Shown: positions 17,301-25,941 of the stretch, piece after piece
How the letters are laid out: every line of letters starts with the position of its first letter
Position numbering within the stretch: the stretch's first letter is position 1
IMG/VR virus record: IMGVR_UViG_3300020428_000782
Location: 1 to 37,950 of that record
Length of the DNA: 37,950 nt
Source of the DNA: a virus
Direction: 5' to 3' (one strand)
Program-made: the position numbers and the translations under genes
Notes under the pieces: model-generated
Databases searched by the model: none
What the model was told of the DNA's origin: nothing
Seen by the model: the letters and a program-made list of their open reading frames with translations, nothing else

Positions 17301-17652
17301 ATCAGATATAAAAGAGAATATGCCTTATACTGCAATAGGTTCAAGTAATAATACCTATGCTATTTATAAAATAATATTTAATTACGAAGCTGGCATGAAT
17401 GGTCGGTATGAATTAACAATGAAAAAAGATGGGAATGTTCAGACTATAGATTTTGATCCTAATTTTGATAAAATGAAACGATCATTAGCTGAAGAGTTAG
17501 AAGGATTTAAGGTTCCAGAAATAAAAAAATTAAACAAAATCGAAGTTCCATTTATGGTAATAACTCCAGAAATGAAAAAAGACATTTTAACTGAAGGCGT
17601 GCCGATTGCACAAGTAGAAGAGCAACAAGAAAAAAATACTGCATTAGTTTAA
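14311..17652 (+). CDS. Large internal virion protein with 'EIQSD' domain
   Basis: A 1,113-aa protein, probably ejected with DNA or in the inner core. Residues about 700-850 hold a block I know from large phage virion and polyvalent proteins: 'HHFNKDVPPGENLIAHARF', 'LFIEEIQSDLHQAGRKEGY', 'DAPFKKNWHELTMKRLIKYA' and 'EAISLAPGK'. Its biochemical role is not established. The N-terminal 350 residues are helical with a possible membrane-associating stretch near 'APIGVGLGLVLQFF' (about 330-343). Two 'FKTQEEADEF/FTTQEEAENF' repeats lie in the middle, each ending a short beta unit. Intact; followed by a small gap before the next giant gene. Confidence 0.7.
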   Translation: MDEFDKNLSKSEMYENNDLYASMSMEPPENFKELNADINFQDGTISTVGVDEDDLPFLLKTEKSDLIQELKNKVDNNEKIEPSFLNKMGSIVEGFKSWTMSAPLSDYNIAIDKASLQIGDSITQFNKLITGGTIGKLFDNQPRIFRLSQEGKADITIRATNSEVDEQFYNMSAEFRKFGKYHPFDDNGELKEGWQEITEFVATSDEIEYTNKNFTPAPFLEYGLAYGVPGVGFYKGLGQFETFKKFPMWIQVLLAETGVEFAMASQKKDDVNLGNLFKAFGIGDIDETTPEFLRGETSLMTKYINLFRESVAADLDDTAFERKWKNASGNAPIGVGLGLVLQFFKMAKKFKYNKKGREEVATNVDQEVVVDKGMDGEYKVYDQNGLETGGFKTQEEADEFAETLGEGFEAKSLGAAASPNEAPTTSVVMQGDTGLVKLNISDENLAISNYDRVRFDEGSERPFKVFLKGQENHQKSFTTQEEAENFINSDIANNKIIEENNARIRSKSEKPFYSNVEKAISNFTFKKQPGNQILATLNNTAGIKQSEIQDLGLDTFLKDNPSVTKEQLDDFIADKSLTTRVKETVLEGTEDIGGDVGDINFAVGFEDTRPDVLTNANSFDDAKLIVNNNEGLYDEITEFGLAKGISKDEMSENFDDYVDEFLKTQYGITQTFPGSSPTKFSDQTLPGGEDYKEILITAPGTPQVYTKHHFNKDVPPGENLIAHARFNTREINGKKTLFIEEIQSDLHQAGRKEGYNTKDAQKAQSEFDEYSLFLADKYDLNPQHNLAMYGGLKNMTDAEVNKYQLLQSKVNFGGVADAPFKKNWHELTMKRLIKYAVDNGFEAISLAPGKVQNARYDLSQVVNKIKVTPSIVATDKIALYTYDKKDFLSIYNIPTNRLEEYVGKELSEKIFRDIEGNNLFKKFNLDEYKSSPQSDSSGQEFLDQGLSYGTTDLEIGGKGMKGFYDDMLPKFLNKFGKKYNAKLETGSIGNEYSIYKASDIKENMPYTAIGSSNNTYAIYKIIFNYEAGMNGRYELTMKKDGNVQTIDFDPNFDKMKRSLAEELEGFKVPEIKKLNKIEVPFMVITPEMKKDILTEGVPIAQVEEQQEKNTALV

Positions 17653-17735
17653 AAATAACTACAAAAACTACAAAAAATAATATAGGGTGAGATAACATTG
17701 CGGCTCTACGCTTTGTAAAAATCTCAATAAAATCA

Positions 17736-20700
17736 ATGGTAAAAACTATAGAAGGGTCGCAAGATTCCTTATTAAACAATATAAAATTAGGTGTAAATTT
17801 AGGAGTGACAGAAGTCGCATCATCCGAACCAGGTAAAGCTGATTTTTTAGGAGATGGTGAGCTATATGCTGGCTTATTAACTGGATTTACTAAATTAAAA
17901 CCAAATAAACCAAAACCCAAAAAGGTTGAACCAACTACAGATGTAGTTCCTAAAAAAGAGGAAGTGCCAGTAGAAACTTCACCAAAAAAAGTTCAACAAG
18001 AAGAAATTGTAGATGACTTTCTTAATACTCAAAATGTCGAGGTAAATACACAACCATTAGCAGATGAAGTTGTTCCAGACGATAATATAATAAACGAAAA
18101 TATAACTACTAAAAACAAGCAAGAATCAAACCTTAATTATGTCAATAAAATAGAAAATGATATTTTTAAAGAAGGTACTGATCTTAGCGACATTGCTATT
18201 TTAAATAGTATTGAAGATGCCACACCTATAAATACTGGTAAAATTAATTTTAAATATATTGAAACAGAAGATGATATAAAGAAAATACTAAATTCTGTTG
18301 CTGATCGAGTTAATAATAACAAGATAAAAAGTTTTGATGAAACAAAAGCAGATGCAAAAGGTTATAATTTTTTAGAAAATATAAATAAAAAAGATTTATT
18401 TGAAAAAGGCGTTGATTTAGATACACAAATTAAATCAGCTAGAGCTGTGCTTATTGATAGTGCTAATCAATTAAACATTTTAGCAAAGCAAGTTTCTTTA
18501 AATGAAGCTAAAGGTATTACAGATAAAAAACTATTATTAGATTTTAGATCCCAATACACAATTCATGCTTCTATTATGAATAAATATAAGGGGATGAAAT
18601 CAGAAGTAGCTAGAGCTTTAAACTCACTTAAAATTAAAGAGGATGGTTCTGATTCAATTATTAATTACACCACCAAAAATAGTTCTATGGATCAAATACT
18701 ATCTGATTATGGAGGAGTAAAAACTACAGAAAAACTTGCTAAAAAATATTTAGAAGTTGTAAAAACAAAAGGTCAAGCAGCAGCTGATAATCACATGGTG
18801 GAAAAAGGTTGGTTCCGAAGGCATGTTGAAGCTGTAGAAGAATTGTATCAAGGTGGTTTGATGTGGTCTACCAGGACTATTATGAAAAATGCTTTTGGTT
18901 CTATGGGGTACAGCTTACTGTTAGATGTTCCAGAAAAATTATTAATGGCTATAAACAATGCAACTTTTAATAAGCCATTACAAAAAGGTATAAATTTTAT
19001 AGCTAATACTAAAAAAAAAATACAAGCAAAATTTCAAAACAGAGAATTACTAGAAGGAGAATTTTGGGGTCAAAACCCAAAGTATGATTTAGGAAATGCA
19101 GTAAGTTATATTCATGGTTATTTTTCTTCTGTGCTTGATGCTTTAAGATTAGCTTATAAAGCTACCGCAGAAAACAAGCCAAGAAATTCTAAAACAAGAT
19201 TTGATACAGCAAGACAATCTAGGATTACTGGAGAGTATTTAGGTTATAAAGGAAAACTAGGTACTTTTATTGATATACTAGGAAAAACAAGTGGCTTATC
19301 TTTTAGAGCAAATATCTTTACAGACGAATTAGTAAAGAGAGTATCGGAAGCTGCTAAGGTTAGAGATGTGGCTTATGATGTCTATAAAAGAACTTTTAAT
19401 GAACTAGTAGATGACATAGGCGTAGAAAAAGCAACACAAGCAGCAGAAAAAGAAGCTCAAAAAGTTTTAGATGGTGCGATACCACAAGAAAGATTTGCAG
19501 ATGTTGAAGAAGCAGTTTCGACACCAGTATTTCAAAATGAATTAGGAAATGTTGCTAGTAAATTAAAAGCAATACAAAGACTGCCAGCTGCTAAATTTAT
19601 TATACCTTTTTTTGATACCCCTACTAACATAGTAAAATTAGTATCATCTTATCATGGTAATTTTGGTTTAGATTTAATTCCTGGATTTAATAAAAATAAA
19701 TTTTATGAAGATCCAGATTATAGAGCTAGGCAGATAGCTAGGATAACTTTAGCCAGTACAATTTGGGGAACATCACTTTATTTATTCACACAAGGTCATA
19801 CAACTGGAGCACCTCCTCCTAATAAGGATATGTGGAAATTATTAAAGAGTAAGGGTTGGCAACCATATAGTGCTGTTATAGCTGATCCTAATTTACCTCC
19901 TGGCACTCCAAAGTTTGATGCAAATGGAATACCTACTGGCAACCATACTTATATTAGCTATGTAGGTTTAGAACCTCTTAGTGCTTTTCTTGCTATGTCT
20001 ACATCTGTGTATGAAACATGGAACTACAAAGGCAGACCAGATTCTAATGAGGAATGGTACAGCTCTTTAGTATTAAGTTCTTATGAATATCTAACACAAG
20101 TTCCAATGGTGCAAGCTCTGGGGTTAGTAGCAGAAGTAGTAGAGGGTGATAGTTATGCTTTACAAAAACTTTCAGAAACTACTGTAGGGTCTATGCTTCC
20201 ATTTTCAGCTCAATTTAAAAACTACAGTCGATTTTCTGATGGTACTATAAAAGATTATTCAGCTGATTTTGAAATAGATTATGAAGAGTATTTATTTGAA
20301 ACAAATGCAAAAGGTAAACAAATTAATGTTGTAGATGAGAATGGTGAACTAGTAAATAATCCAAACTTTGGCTTACCTACATCTTCTTCAAAATTTGGTT
20401 CTACTTGGCGGCAATTAATTACTGGTAAGAATAAAATATATGATTTGATTTCTGATAAAAAAGAATACCCAGAACAACTAACTGCTTTTGGTGAACCGAT
20501 TGATCGTAATAAAGGATTAACACAAGGTCAAAGAGCATGGAATATGTTTGTTGTCGGTACGCTATCGAAGGGTCAAACAATAGACCAACAAGAAATTGAT
20601 TTATTGTTTATGGGTAATCCACATGATTGGGATAGCAGACAATACAAAGGCATGAAATTAACAGCAGATCAAATTTATTATTTAAAAAAAACAGCAACAC

Positions 20701-21011
20701 AAAATACTTTTATTGATGGTAATAGTTATAAGGAAGCAATTTACGAAGCTATGTTAATTGGAACTTATACTGGTAAAAATGAAAACGATAAAACAGTCAG
20801 AAAAGATTACTCAGATCTAACACTTAAAGAAAAGGCAAATTTTATTCGCACAATAAAAGATGATTACTATACAGCTGCATGGGAAAATAAATTTCAATAT
20901 GAATACCCAGACGAATATCAAGCACACAAAAAACGACAAGAATTAATTAATACAGATAAAATTATACCATCTGGTTTTGAGATGGAAGCATCTGGATTTC
21001 AAAGACAATAA
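17736..21011 (+). CDS. Second large internal virion protein
   Basis: A protein of about 1,091 aa. The N-terminal 400 residues are Lys/Glu/Asn-rich. The C-terminal part contains a block shared by very large marine phage virion proteins, including 'LGKTSGLSFRANIFTDELVKR', 'QRLPAAKFIIPFFDTPTNIVK' and a hydrophobic 'ITLASTIWGTSLYLFTQGH' that could insert in a membrane (about residues 667-685). The ATG at 17736 has no Shine-Dalgarno. The frame is open upstream to 17691, and an ATT at 17697 lies behind AGGGTGAG (17684-17691), so the true start may be ATT, adding 13 residues ('IAALRFVKISIKS'). Probably an ejected or pore-forming protein (inference). Confidence 0.65.
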   Translation: MVKTIEGSQDSLLNNIKLGVNLGVTEVASSEPGKADFLGDGELYAGLLTGFTKLKPNKPKPKKVEPTTDVVPKKEEVPVETSPKKVQQEEIVDDFLNTQNVEVNTQPLADEVVPDDNIINENITTKNKQESNLNYVNKIENDIFKEGTDLSDIAILNSIEDATPINTGKINFKYIETEDDIKKILNSVADRVNNNKIKSFDETKADAKGYNFLENINKKDLFEKGVDLDTQIKSARAVLIDSANQLNILAKQVSLNEAKGITDKKLLLDFRSQYTIHASIMNKYKGMKSEVARALNSLKIKEDGSDSIINYTTKNSSMDQILSDYGGVKTTEKLAKKYLEVVKTKGQAAADNHMVEKGWFRRHVEAVEELYQGGLMWSTRTIMKNAFGSMGYSLLLDVPEKLLMAINNATFNKPLQKGINFIANTKKKIQAKFQNRELLEGEFWGQNPKYDLGNAVSYIHGYFSSVLDALRLAYKATAENKPRNSKTRFDTARQSRITGEYLGYKGKLGTFIDILGKTSGLSFRANIFTDELVKRVSEAAKVRDVAYDVYKRTFNELVDDIGVEKATQAAEKEAQKVLDGAIPQERFADVEEAVSTPVFQNELGNVASKLKAIQRLPAAKFIIPFFDTPTNIVKLVSSYHGNFGLDLIPGFNKNKFYEDPDYRARQIARITLASTIWGTSLYLFTQGHTTGAPPPNKDMWKLLKSKGWQPYSAVIADPNLPPGTPKFDANGIPTGNHTYISYVGLEPLSAFLAMSTSVYETWNYKGRPDSNEEWYSSLVLSSYEYLTQVPMVQALGLVAEVVEGDSYALQKLSETTVGSMLPFSAQFKNYSRFSDGTIKDYSADFEIDYEEYLFETNAKGKQINVVDENGELVNNPNFGLPTSSSKFGSTWRQLITGKNKIYDLISDKKEYPEQLTAFGEPIDRNKGLTQGQRAWNMFVVGTLSKGQTIDQQEIDLLFMGNPHDWDSRQYKGMKLTADQIYYLKKTATQNTFIDGNSYKEAIYEAMLIGTYTGKNENDKTVRKDYSDLTLKEKANFIRTIKDDYYTAAWENKFQYEYPDEYQAHKKRQELINTDKIIPSGFEMEASGFQRQ

Positions 21012-21020
21012 GGAAAAATA

Positions 21021-23768
21021 ATGACAGTATCAAGTACGACAGTTAAAAAAAGTTATAATGGTAATGGTAGCACTACTGCATTTACCTATGATTTTTTAAT
21101 TAACACAACAGCAGAGTTAAAAGTAATAATCAGAAGTTCTACTGGAACTGAAACTGTAAAAACTATTAGCTCTCATTATAATATTTCAGACAGCTCTGGA
21201 TCTGGAACAGTGACATTTACATCTGGTAATATTCCAGCTAGTGGTGAAACTGTCATCTTAATAAGAGATACCAATTTAACACAAGGTACAGACTATGTTG
21301 AGAACGACCCCTTCCCTAGTTCTTCACATGAATCTGCACTAGATAAGCTAACCCTCCAGGTTCAAGAAGTACAAGAAGAACTCGATAGAGCTATAAAACT
21401 TTCTAGAACTAACACTATGACATCAACTGAGTTTACAGTTGGTGCTACAGATAGAGCTTCTAAAATCTTAGCTTTTGATAGCTCTGGTGAAATTTCAGTC
21501 ACCCAGGAGCTAGGAACAGTTAAAGGAAACTGGGGTGCTTCTACAACTTATGCCATTAGAGATATTGTTAAAGATACCTCTACTAATAATATTTTTATAG
21601 CCTTAACAGCTCATACTAGTTCTGGCTCACAACCTTTAACATCAAATACTGATAGTGCTAAATGGAGTCTATTAGTAGATGCTGCGTCAGCCACCTCATC
21701 TGCTACCAATGCTGCTAGTTCTGCAACAGCAGCTGCAAATAGTGCGACTGCCGCAGCTTCAAGTGCAACAACTGCATCTGGTCATAAAGATACAGCAACC
21801 ACAAAAGCTAGTGAGGCATCTACTTCTGCATCCGCAGCTGCTACTTCAGCTACCGCTGCTGCTACAAGTCTTGATAATTTTGATGACAGATACCTCGGTC
21901 AAAAATCTTCTGATCCCTCTACTGATAACGATGGTGCATCTTTACTAACTGGAGCTTTATATTTTAATACATCTAACAATGTAATGATGGTCTACAGTGG
22001 ATCAGCCTGGCAACGCACTACTCCCACATCATCCGAACAAACAAACATAAATAATTTAGCTGCTAGTGCAGTTATTACTGATATGGCTTTACTAGCAACT
22101 AGTGATGTCATTAGTGATATGAATACACTCGCAACATCTGATATCATAAGTGACCTTAATACACTCGCTACATCAGATATCGTTAGTGATTTAAATACAC
22201 TAGCCACAAGTAGTAATGTCACTAACATGGCTACCTTAGGAGCTAGTGGAGTTGTTTCAAATATTGCTACTGTTGCTGGTATCTCTAGTGCTGTTAGTGC
22301 TGTCAATTCAAATTCATCAAATATTAATTCTGTTAATTCTAATTCAAGCAATATTAATACTGTAGCTGGGAACAGTACAAATATTAATACTGTTGCTGGC
22401 ATATCATCTAATGTGACCACTGTTGCTGGTGTGGCATCAGATATTGCTGCTTCACCAACAAATGCAACTAATGCTGCCAATTCTGCTACTGCTGCTGCTA
22501 CATCAGCTACTAACGCAAGTAATTCGGCATCAGCTGCCGCTACTTCAGCGGCTTCAGCTGCATCTGCTTATGATACTTTTGATGATAGATATTTAGGAAG
22601 TAAATCTTCTAATCCTAGTGCTGACAATGACGGAAATTCTTTAGTCACTGGTGCTTTATATTTTAATTCAAGTGCTAACGAGATGCGTGTTTTTGATGGT
22701 GGAAACTGGATAGCTGCCTCTTCTGCTGGTACTGCCTCTATGATACTTTACGAATACACAGCATCAAGTAATCAAACTTCTTTTAGTGGATCAGATAATA
22801 ATTCTGCAACTCTTTCTTATTCAGTAGATAATTTACAAGTCGTTTTAAATGGAATTGTTTTAGATCCAGGAGATTTTACAGCTACTAATGGTACAGCTGT
22901 AGTTCTTGCTGCTGGAGCTGCTGCTAATGATTTATTAAATGTTTATGCCTTTAAATCTTTTACTGTATCAGAACTTAATGCAAATAATTTAAACGATGGA
23001 ACAATCCCAGATGCTCGTTTCCCAGCTACACTTCCAGCTATCTCTGGTGCTAATCTTACAAATTTAGATGCGGCAGATCTTGCCTCTGGAACTGTGCCTA
23101 CAGCTCGTCTTGGTAGTGGTACTGCTAGTTCATCAACTTTCCTTGCTGGTGACCAAACTTTTAAAACTATTACTGTACCCGCGGGAACAACAATTAATAA
23201 CAATGCCAACAATAGATTAATTACGGGTAGTGGAACAGCTAACACCTTAGAGGGTGAAGCTAGTCTTACTTTTGACGGAACTAATCTTGATTTACCAGAC
23301 GATAAAAAAATTAGATTAGGTACAGGAAATGATTTAGAGATTTACCATGACGGAAGCAATAGTTATATAAAAGAAAATGGAACTGGAGATTTAATTATAC
23401 GAGCTGAATCTAATATTAAATTTCAAGATAGTAGTGGTTCAGAAACCTTTGCAAACTTCAAACATAATGATTCAGTAGAACTTTTCACTAATGGTACAAA
23501 AGTTTTTCAAACAGTTTCTGATGGAGTCGAAATTTTAGGTCATGTAAAACCTTCTGCTAGTAATACTTATGACTTAGGTACATCTAGTGTAGTTTGGCGA
23601 AACATCTATACCTCTGACTTTCACATGACTAACGAAGGTCTCGAAGAAGGTAATTCAGTTGACGGCACAAAAGGCTCTTGGACTTTCCAAGAGGGTGCTG
23701 AAGATTTGTTTTTATTAAATAACAAGAATGGCAAAAAATATAAATTTAAATTAGAGGAGTGTAAATAA
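21021..23768 (+). CDS. Tail fibre protein
   Basis: A 915-aa host-recognition fibre. The N-terminal 130 residues ('YNGNGSTTAFTYDF', 'RDTNLTQGTDYVENDPFP', 'ALDKLTLQVQEVQEELDRAI') are the T7 gp17-type attachment domain with its coiled coil. A shaft follows: Ala/Ser/Thr-rich triple-helical stretches around 220-285 and 480-530, 12-residue 'TLATSDIISDLN' repeats (about 355-405) and 'SNINTVAG' repeats. Near residues 722-840 is a module beginning 'TINNNANNRLITGSGTANTL' and continuing 'DGTNLDLPDDKKIRLGTGNDLEIYHDG', duplicated in the fibre gene at 24351. Strong AAGGAAAA precedes the ATG. Confidence 0.88.
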   Translation: MTVSSTTVKKSYNGNGSTTAFTYDFLINTTAELKVIIRSSTGTETVKTISSHYNISDSSGSGTVTFTSGNIPASGETVILIRDTNLTQGTDYVENDPFPSSSHESALDKLTLQVQEVQEELDRAIKLSRTNTMTSTEFTVGATDRASKILAFDSSGEISVTQELGTVKGNWGASTTYAIRDIVKDTSTNNIFIALTAHTSSGSQPLTSNTDSAKWSLLVDAASATSSATNAASSATAAANSATAAASSATTASGHKDTATTKASEASTSASAAATSATAAATSLDNFDDRYLGQKSSDPSTDNDGASLLTGALYFNTSNNVMMVYSGSAWQRTTPTSSEQTNINNLAASAVITDMALLATSDVISDMNTLATSDIISDLNTLATSDIVSDLNTLATSSNVTNMATLGASGVVSNIATVAGISSAVSAVNSNSSNINSVNSNSSNINTVAGNSTNINTVAGISSNVTTVAGVASDIAASPTNATNAANSATAAATSATNASNSASAAATSAASAASAYDTFDDRYLGSKSSNPSADNDGNSLVTGALYFNSSANEMRVFDGGNWIAASSAGTASMILYEYTASSNQTSFSGSDNNSATLSYSVDNLQVVLNGIVLDPGDFTATNGTAVVLAAGAAANDLLNVYAFKSFTVSELNANNLNDGTIPDARFPATLPAISGANLTNLDAADLASGTVPTARLGSGTASSSTFLAGDQTFKTITVPAGTTINNNANNRLITGSGTANTLEGEASLTFDGTNLDLPDDKKIRLGTGNDLEIYHDGSNSYIKENGTGDLIIRAESNIKFQDSSGSETFANFKHNDSVELFTNGTKVFQTVSDGVEILGHVKPSASNTYDLGTSSVVWRNIYTSDFHMTNEGLEEGNSVDGTKGSWTFQEGAEDLFLLNNKNGKKYKFKLEECK
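22089..22232 (+). repeat. 36-bp tandem repeats in the tail fibre gene
   Basis: Copies of a 36-base unit start at about 22089, 22125, 22161 and 22197 and encode the 12-residue motif TLATSDIISDLN with small changes. The 12-residue periodicity implies a regular fibrous shaft; unit number can vary by slippage. Confidence 0.8.
23186..23545 (+). repeat. Tail-fibre module, copy 1
   Basis: The segment encoding 'TINNNANNRLITGSGTANTL' to about 'SDGVEILG' is similar in protein and partly in DNA to 24436-24800. Both include the DNA string TTTGACGGAACTAAT. Differences occur throughout, mostly at third positions. Confidence 0.75.
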
Positions 23769-24115
23769 TGGCAATAATATCAAACGGAACAACTGTAGCT
23801 AGTGGTGGAACTGTACAAGGTTCAGCTAGTAATTTAACTGGTATTCCCGCTCCTAGTAATTCAGCTATTTTGACAGGCGTTGCTAGTGTCACCACTGGAG
23901 CTGTAGGAAGTTATATAGCTATGAATATTGGAAGTTTTTCTAAAACAAACAATCAGACTTTTGCATCAAACAATGCCATGAAATATTGTTCTTTTGGTGG
24001 AAATGAGATCAGTGGTGGTGTTCAGCCAGGTGGTACTTATCGGTCAATGGGTGAGGCAGAAGGTAATGCAAATAACCAAGATAAAAAATCAACAATATTT
24101 TTAAGGATATCATAA
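23768..24115 (+). CDS. Small tail-fibre-associated protein
   Basis: A 115-aa protein in the tail-fibre block. 'MAIISNGTTVASGGTVQGSA' and the following beta-rich Gly/Ser/Asn pattern look like the shaft or tip segment of a marine phage fibre rather than an enzyme. Starts overlap as TAATG, with GGAGTGTAA upstream. Candidate separate fibre subunit; similar short genes accompany fibre genes in marine phages. Confidence 0.5.
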   Translation: MAIISNGTTVASGGTVQGSASNLTGIPAPSNSAILTGVASVTTGAVGSYIAMNIGSFSKTNNQTFASNNAMKYCSFGGNEISGGVQPGGTYRSMGEAEGNANNQDKKSTIFLRIS

Positions 24116-24351
24116 TGACAAATTTTACTTGCATATTAATAGACGCAAAAAATCCAAAATGGTCAAACGCAGAAAAAACTATGATTGAAGTAGAAGCTAA
24201 ATGGCAACACTTAGAGAGTGAAGGTTATCTTGCTTTTGGTGCTAATCCAAATGATGTCGAGGCTCATGGTGTAGATTTATATAATAGGTGTGTAGCTGGT
24301 GAATTTGGAACAGTTGCAGATTATGTAGCTCCAGATGAGGGAGGCGAATAA
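24115..24351 (+). CDS. Small conserved tail-block protein
   Basis: A 78-aa protein: 'AKNPKWSNAEKTMIEVEAKWQHL', 'GYLAFGANPNDVEAHGVDLYNRCVAGEFG' (cited by its span, about residues 37-65), ending acidic. The pattern NP-x-W-x-N-A-E...I-x-x-E...F-x-A-N-P-x-D...G-x-F/Y-G occurs in short proteins encoded among fibre genes of marine phages. Role unknown; a chaperone or small adaptor is possible. Overlaps both neighbours by one base. Confidence 0.55.
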   Translation: MTNFTCILIDAKNPKWSNAEKTMIEVEAKWQHLESEGYLAFGANPNDVEAHGVDLYNRCVAGEFGTVADYVAPDEGGE

Positions 24352-25505
24352 TGACAACTAAAACAAGAGATTTATCAGATTTATTAGATGCTAATGGTGA
24401 TGTTAAAGCAACTCACTTAGATAATGCTAGTGGTACTACTATTAACAACAACGCTGATAACAGACTTATAACAGGAAGTGGCTCTGCTAATACTTTAGAA
24501 GGCGAAGCCAACTTAACCTTTGACGGAACTAATTTAAAATTACCTGATAGTAAAAAAATTCAATTTGGAACTGGTGGAGATATGTCAATTTTCCATGACG
24601 GCACAAATTCTATTATTGCTGAAGAAGGTGGCGGAGATTTGTATGTTCAAAATAATGCTAACTTTGAAATTTTAAATGAAGCGGGTAATGAAACAAAAGC
24701 TAAATTTATAACTGACGGAGCAGTAGAGCTTTATCATAATAATGTAAAAAAAATTGAAACTACTTCTGGTGGTGTTGATATTACAGGAGCAATAACTGTC
24801 AATGGTTCTGCTTTAGCGGGTGGTGTTTCTGCTGTTAAAACTGTAGATATTACTTCTTCTAGTACTTACACCCCAACTGCGGGAACAAAGTTTGTCACTG
24901 TCTATGCTACAGGCGGTGGTGCGGGTGCGGGTGGTATAAACCAATCAACAACAGTTTATTATGCTTATGGTAGTGGTGGTGCTGGTGGTGCTGGTGGAAC
25001 GGGTATAAGGACTTATGACGCTACTCAATTAGGTGCTAACGCCTCTATTACAATCGGAGCTGGTGGCAGTGGTGGCTCGGGTAATGCTACTGGAAGTAAT
25101 GGTGGTACTACTACATTTGATCCCGCAGGAACAGGAACAACAATCACAGCTTATGGCGGTGGTGGCGGTCGTGGAATTGCTATAGCACACGGAACATTGA
25201 GCGGAATGTTTGGCTCAGGTGGCGGAACTTCAGGAGCGCAAGTTCAAATAATTGGAGAATGCGGTAATTCTAGCGATTTAAATACCGCTAGTGGCAGTAC
25301 AGTAAATACACAAGCAAATACGGGTGGTGCTAGTTTTTGGGGTGGTCACAATTCAACCCGAACAGCAAATGGTAATCAAGATCATGGTCAAGACGCTTCC
25401 TCTCATGGTGCGGGTGGTAATGGTGCTGTCACAAAAGGTGCTAGTGGCAGTAAAAATGGCGGTAGTGGTAAAGCGGGTCTAGTCGTAATAATGGAGTACG
25501 CATAA
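24351..25505 (+). CDS. Glycine-rich tail fibre or receptor-binding protein
   Basis: A 384-aa protein with two parts. Residues about 25-160 repeat the fibre module of the 915-aa protein ('TINNNADNRLITGSGSANTL', 'LPDSKKIQFGTGGDMSIFHDG', 'GVDITGAITVNGSALAGG'). Residues about 180-384 are very glycine-rich with 'GGAGGAGGTG', 'GGGGGRG', 'GKAGLVVIMEYA', the layout of glycine-rich phage adhesins that fold into polyglycine-helix sandwiches. The final 'GxGLVVIxEY' is common to this kind of tip. Likely the distal receptor-contacting element (inference). Confidence 0.75.
   Translation: MTTKTRDLSDLLDANGDVKATHLDNASGTTINNNADNRLITGSGSANTLEGEANLTFDGTNLKLPDSKKIQFGTGGDMSIFHDGTNSIIAEEGGGDLYVQNNANFEILNEAGNETKAKFITDGAVELYHNNVKKIETTSGGVDITGAITVNGSALAGGVSAVKTVDITSSSTYTPTAGTKFVTVYATGGGAGAGGINQSTTVYYAYGSGGAGGAGGTGIRTYDATQLGANASITIGAGGSGGSGNATGSNGGTTTFDPAGTGTTITAYGGGGGRGIAIAHGTLSGMFGSGGGTSGAQVQIIGECGNSSDLNTASGSTVNTQANTGGASFWGGHNSTRTANGNQDHGQDASSHGAGGNGAVTKGASGSKNGGSGKAGLVVIMEYA
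24436..24800 (+). repeat. Tail-fibre module, copy 2
   Basis: Second copy of the module at 23186-23545, here feeding into the glycine-rich tip instead of the fibre C-terminus. Shared order: TINNNA-NRLITGSG, LEGEA, TFDGTNL, KKI, D-IFHDG or EIYHDG, then a 'VELFTNG/VELYHNN' strand. Confidence 0.75.
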
Positions 25506-25506
25506 A

Positions 25507-25869
25507 ATGAAAATATGTATTTTAAATAAAACAACTAATGTCGTAGAAAATATCTGCGAGGTAGATGATATAAATAATGTTCCCTCTTTTTTAATTGGTG
25601 AAGGTCAAGTTCTAGCTACTGACCATACAGGAAAAATTGAAGATACTTGGAATGGTTCTTCTTACGATACAACTGTAGAAGAAGAAACTGATGAGCAAAA
25701 GTGGATTAATATTAGAGAAACAAGAAACCTACTTTTATCTCATACTGATTTTTATGCTTTATCTGATAGTACGCTTACTAATGAAATGCAAACTTACAGA
25801 CAACAATTAAGGGATTTACCAGCATCTACATCTAATCCTAATGATGTGGTATTTCCAACAAAACCGTAG
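25507..25869 (+). CDS. Tail fibre assembly chaperone-like protein
   Basis: A 120-aa protein. The C-terminal half 'WINIRETRNLLLSHTDFYAL', then 'MQTYRQQLRDLP' and 'PTKP', is the signature of phage tail-assembly chaperone proteins (R-x-x-R-N/D-x-L-L-x-x-T-D-[WF]...Y-R-Q-x-L-R-D-[LI]-P). The N-terminal half is a small beta domain. It directly follows the receptor-binding gene, where fibre chaperones are normally encoded. Confidence 0.78.
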   Translation: MKICILNKTTNVVENICEVDDINNVPSFLIGEGQVLATDHTGKIEDTWNGSSYDTTVEEETDEQKWINIRETRNLLLSHTDFYALSDSTLTNEMQTYRQQLRDLPASTSNPNDVVFPTKP

Positions 25870-25878
25870 GAGTAAATA

Positions 25879-25941
25879 ATGTGTGAATGTAATGAAGGTT
25901 ATGACTGTATATGTAAAGGAAGAAACAATGTGCGAATGTAA
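25879..25941 (+). CDS. Cys-rich microprotein 1 (20 aa)
   Basis: ATG at 25879 follows a TAGGAG ribosome site (25867-25872) and opens a 20-residue peptide beginning 'MCECNEGYDCICKG', with a CxC...CxC arrangement (C2, C4, C10, C12). A second peptide with the same start lies immediately downstream. Two good ribosome sites and the repeated MCECN start argue against chance. Possible metal binding (inference). Confidence 0.5.
   Translation: MCECNEGYDCICKGRNNVRM

Noticed and set aside
21992-22480. A long Leu/Val/Ala-rich reverse-strand frame opposite the tail fibre repeats
   Set aside because: It mirrors the repeated GAT/ATT/ACT codons of the fibre shaft, has no ribosome site and would sit antisense to a clear gene.
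23186-24800. Diversity-generating retroelement (template/variable repeat pair)
   Set aside because: The two copies differ at all kinds of bases, not specifically at adenines, and there is no reverse transcriptase in the window.
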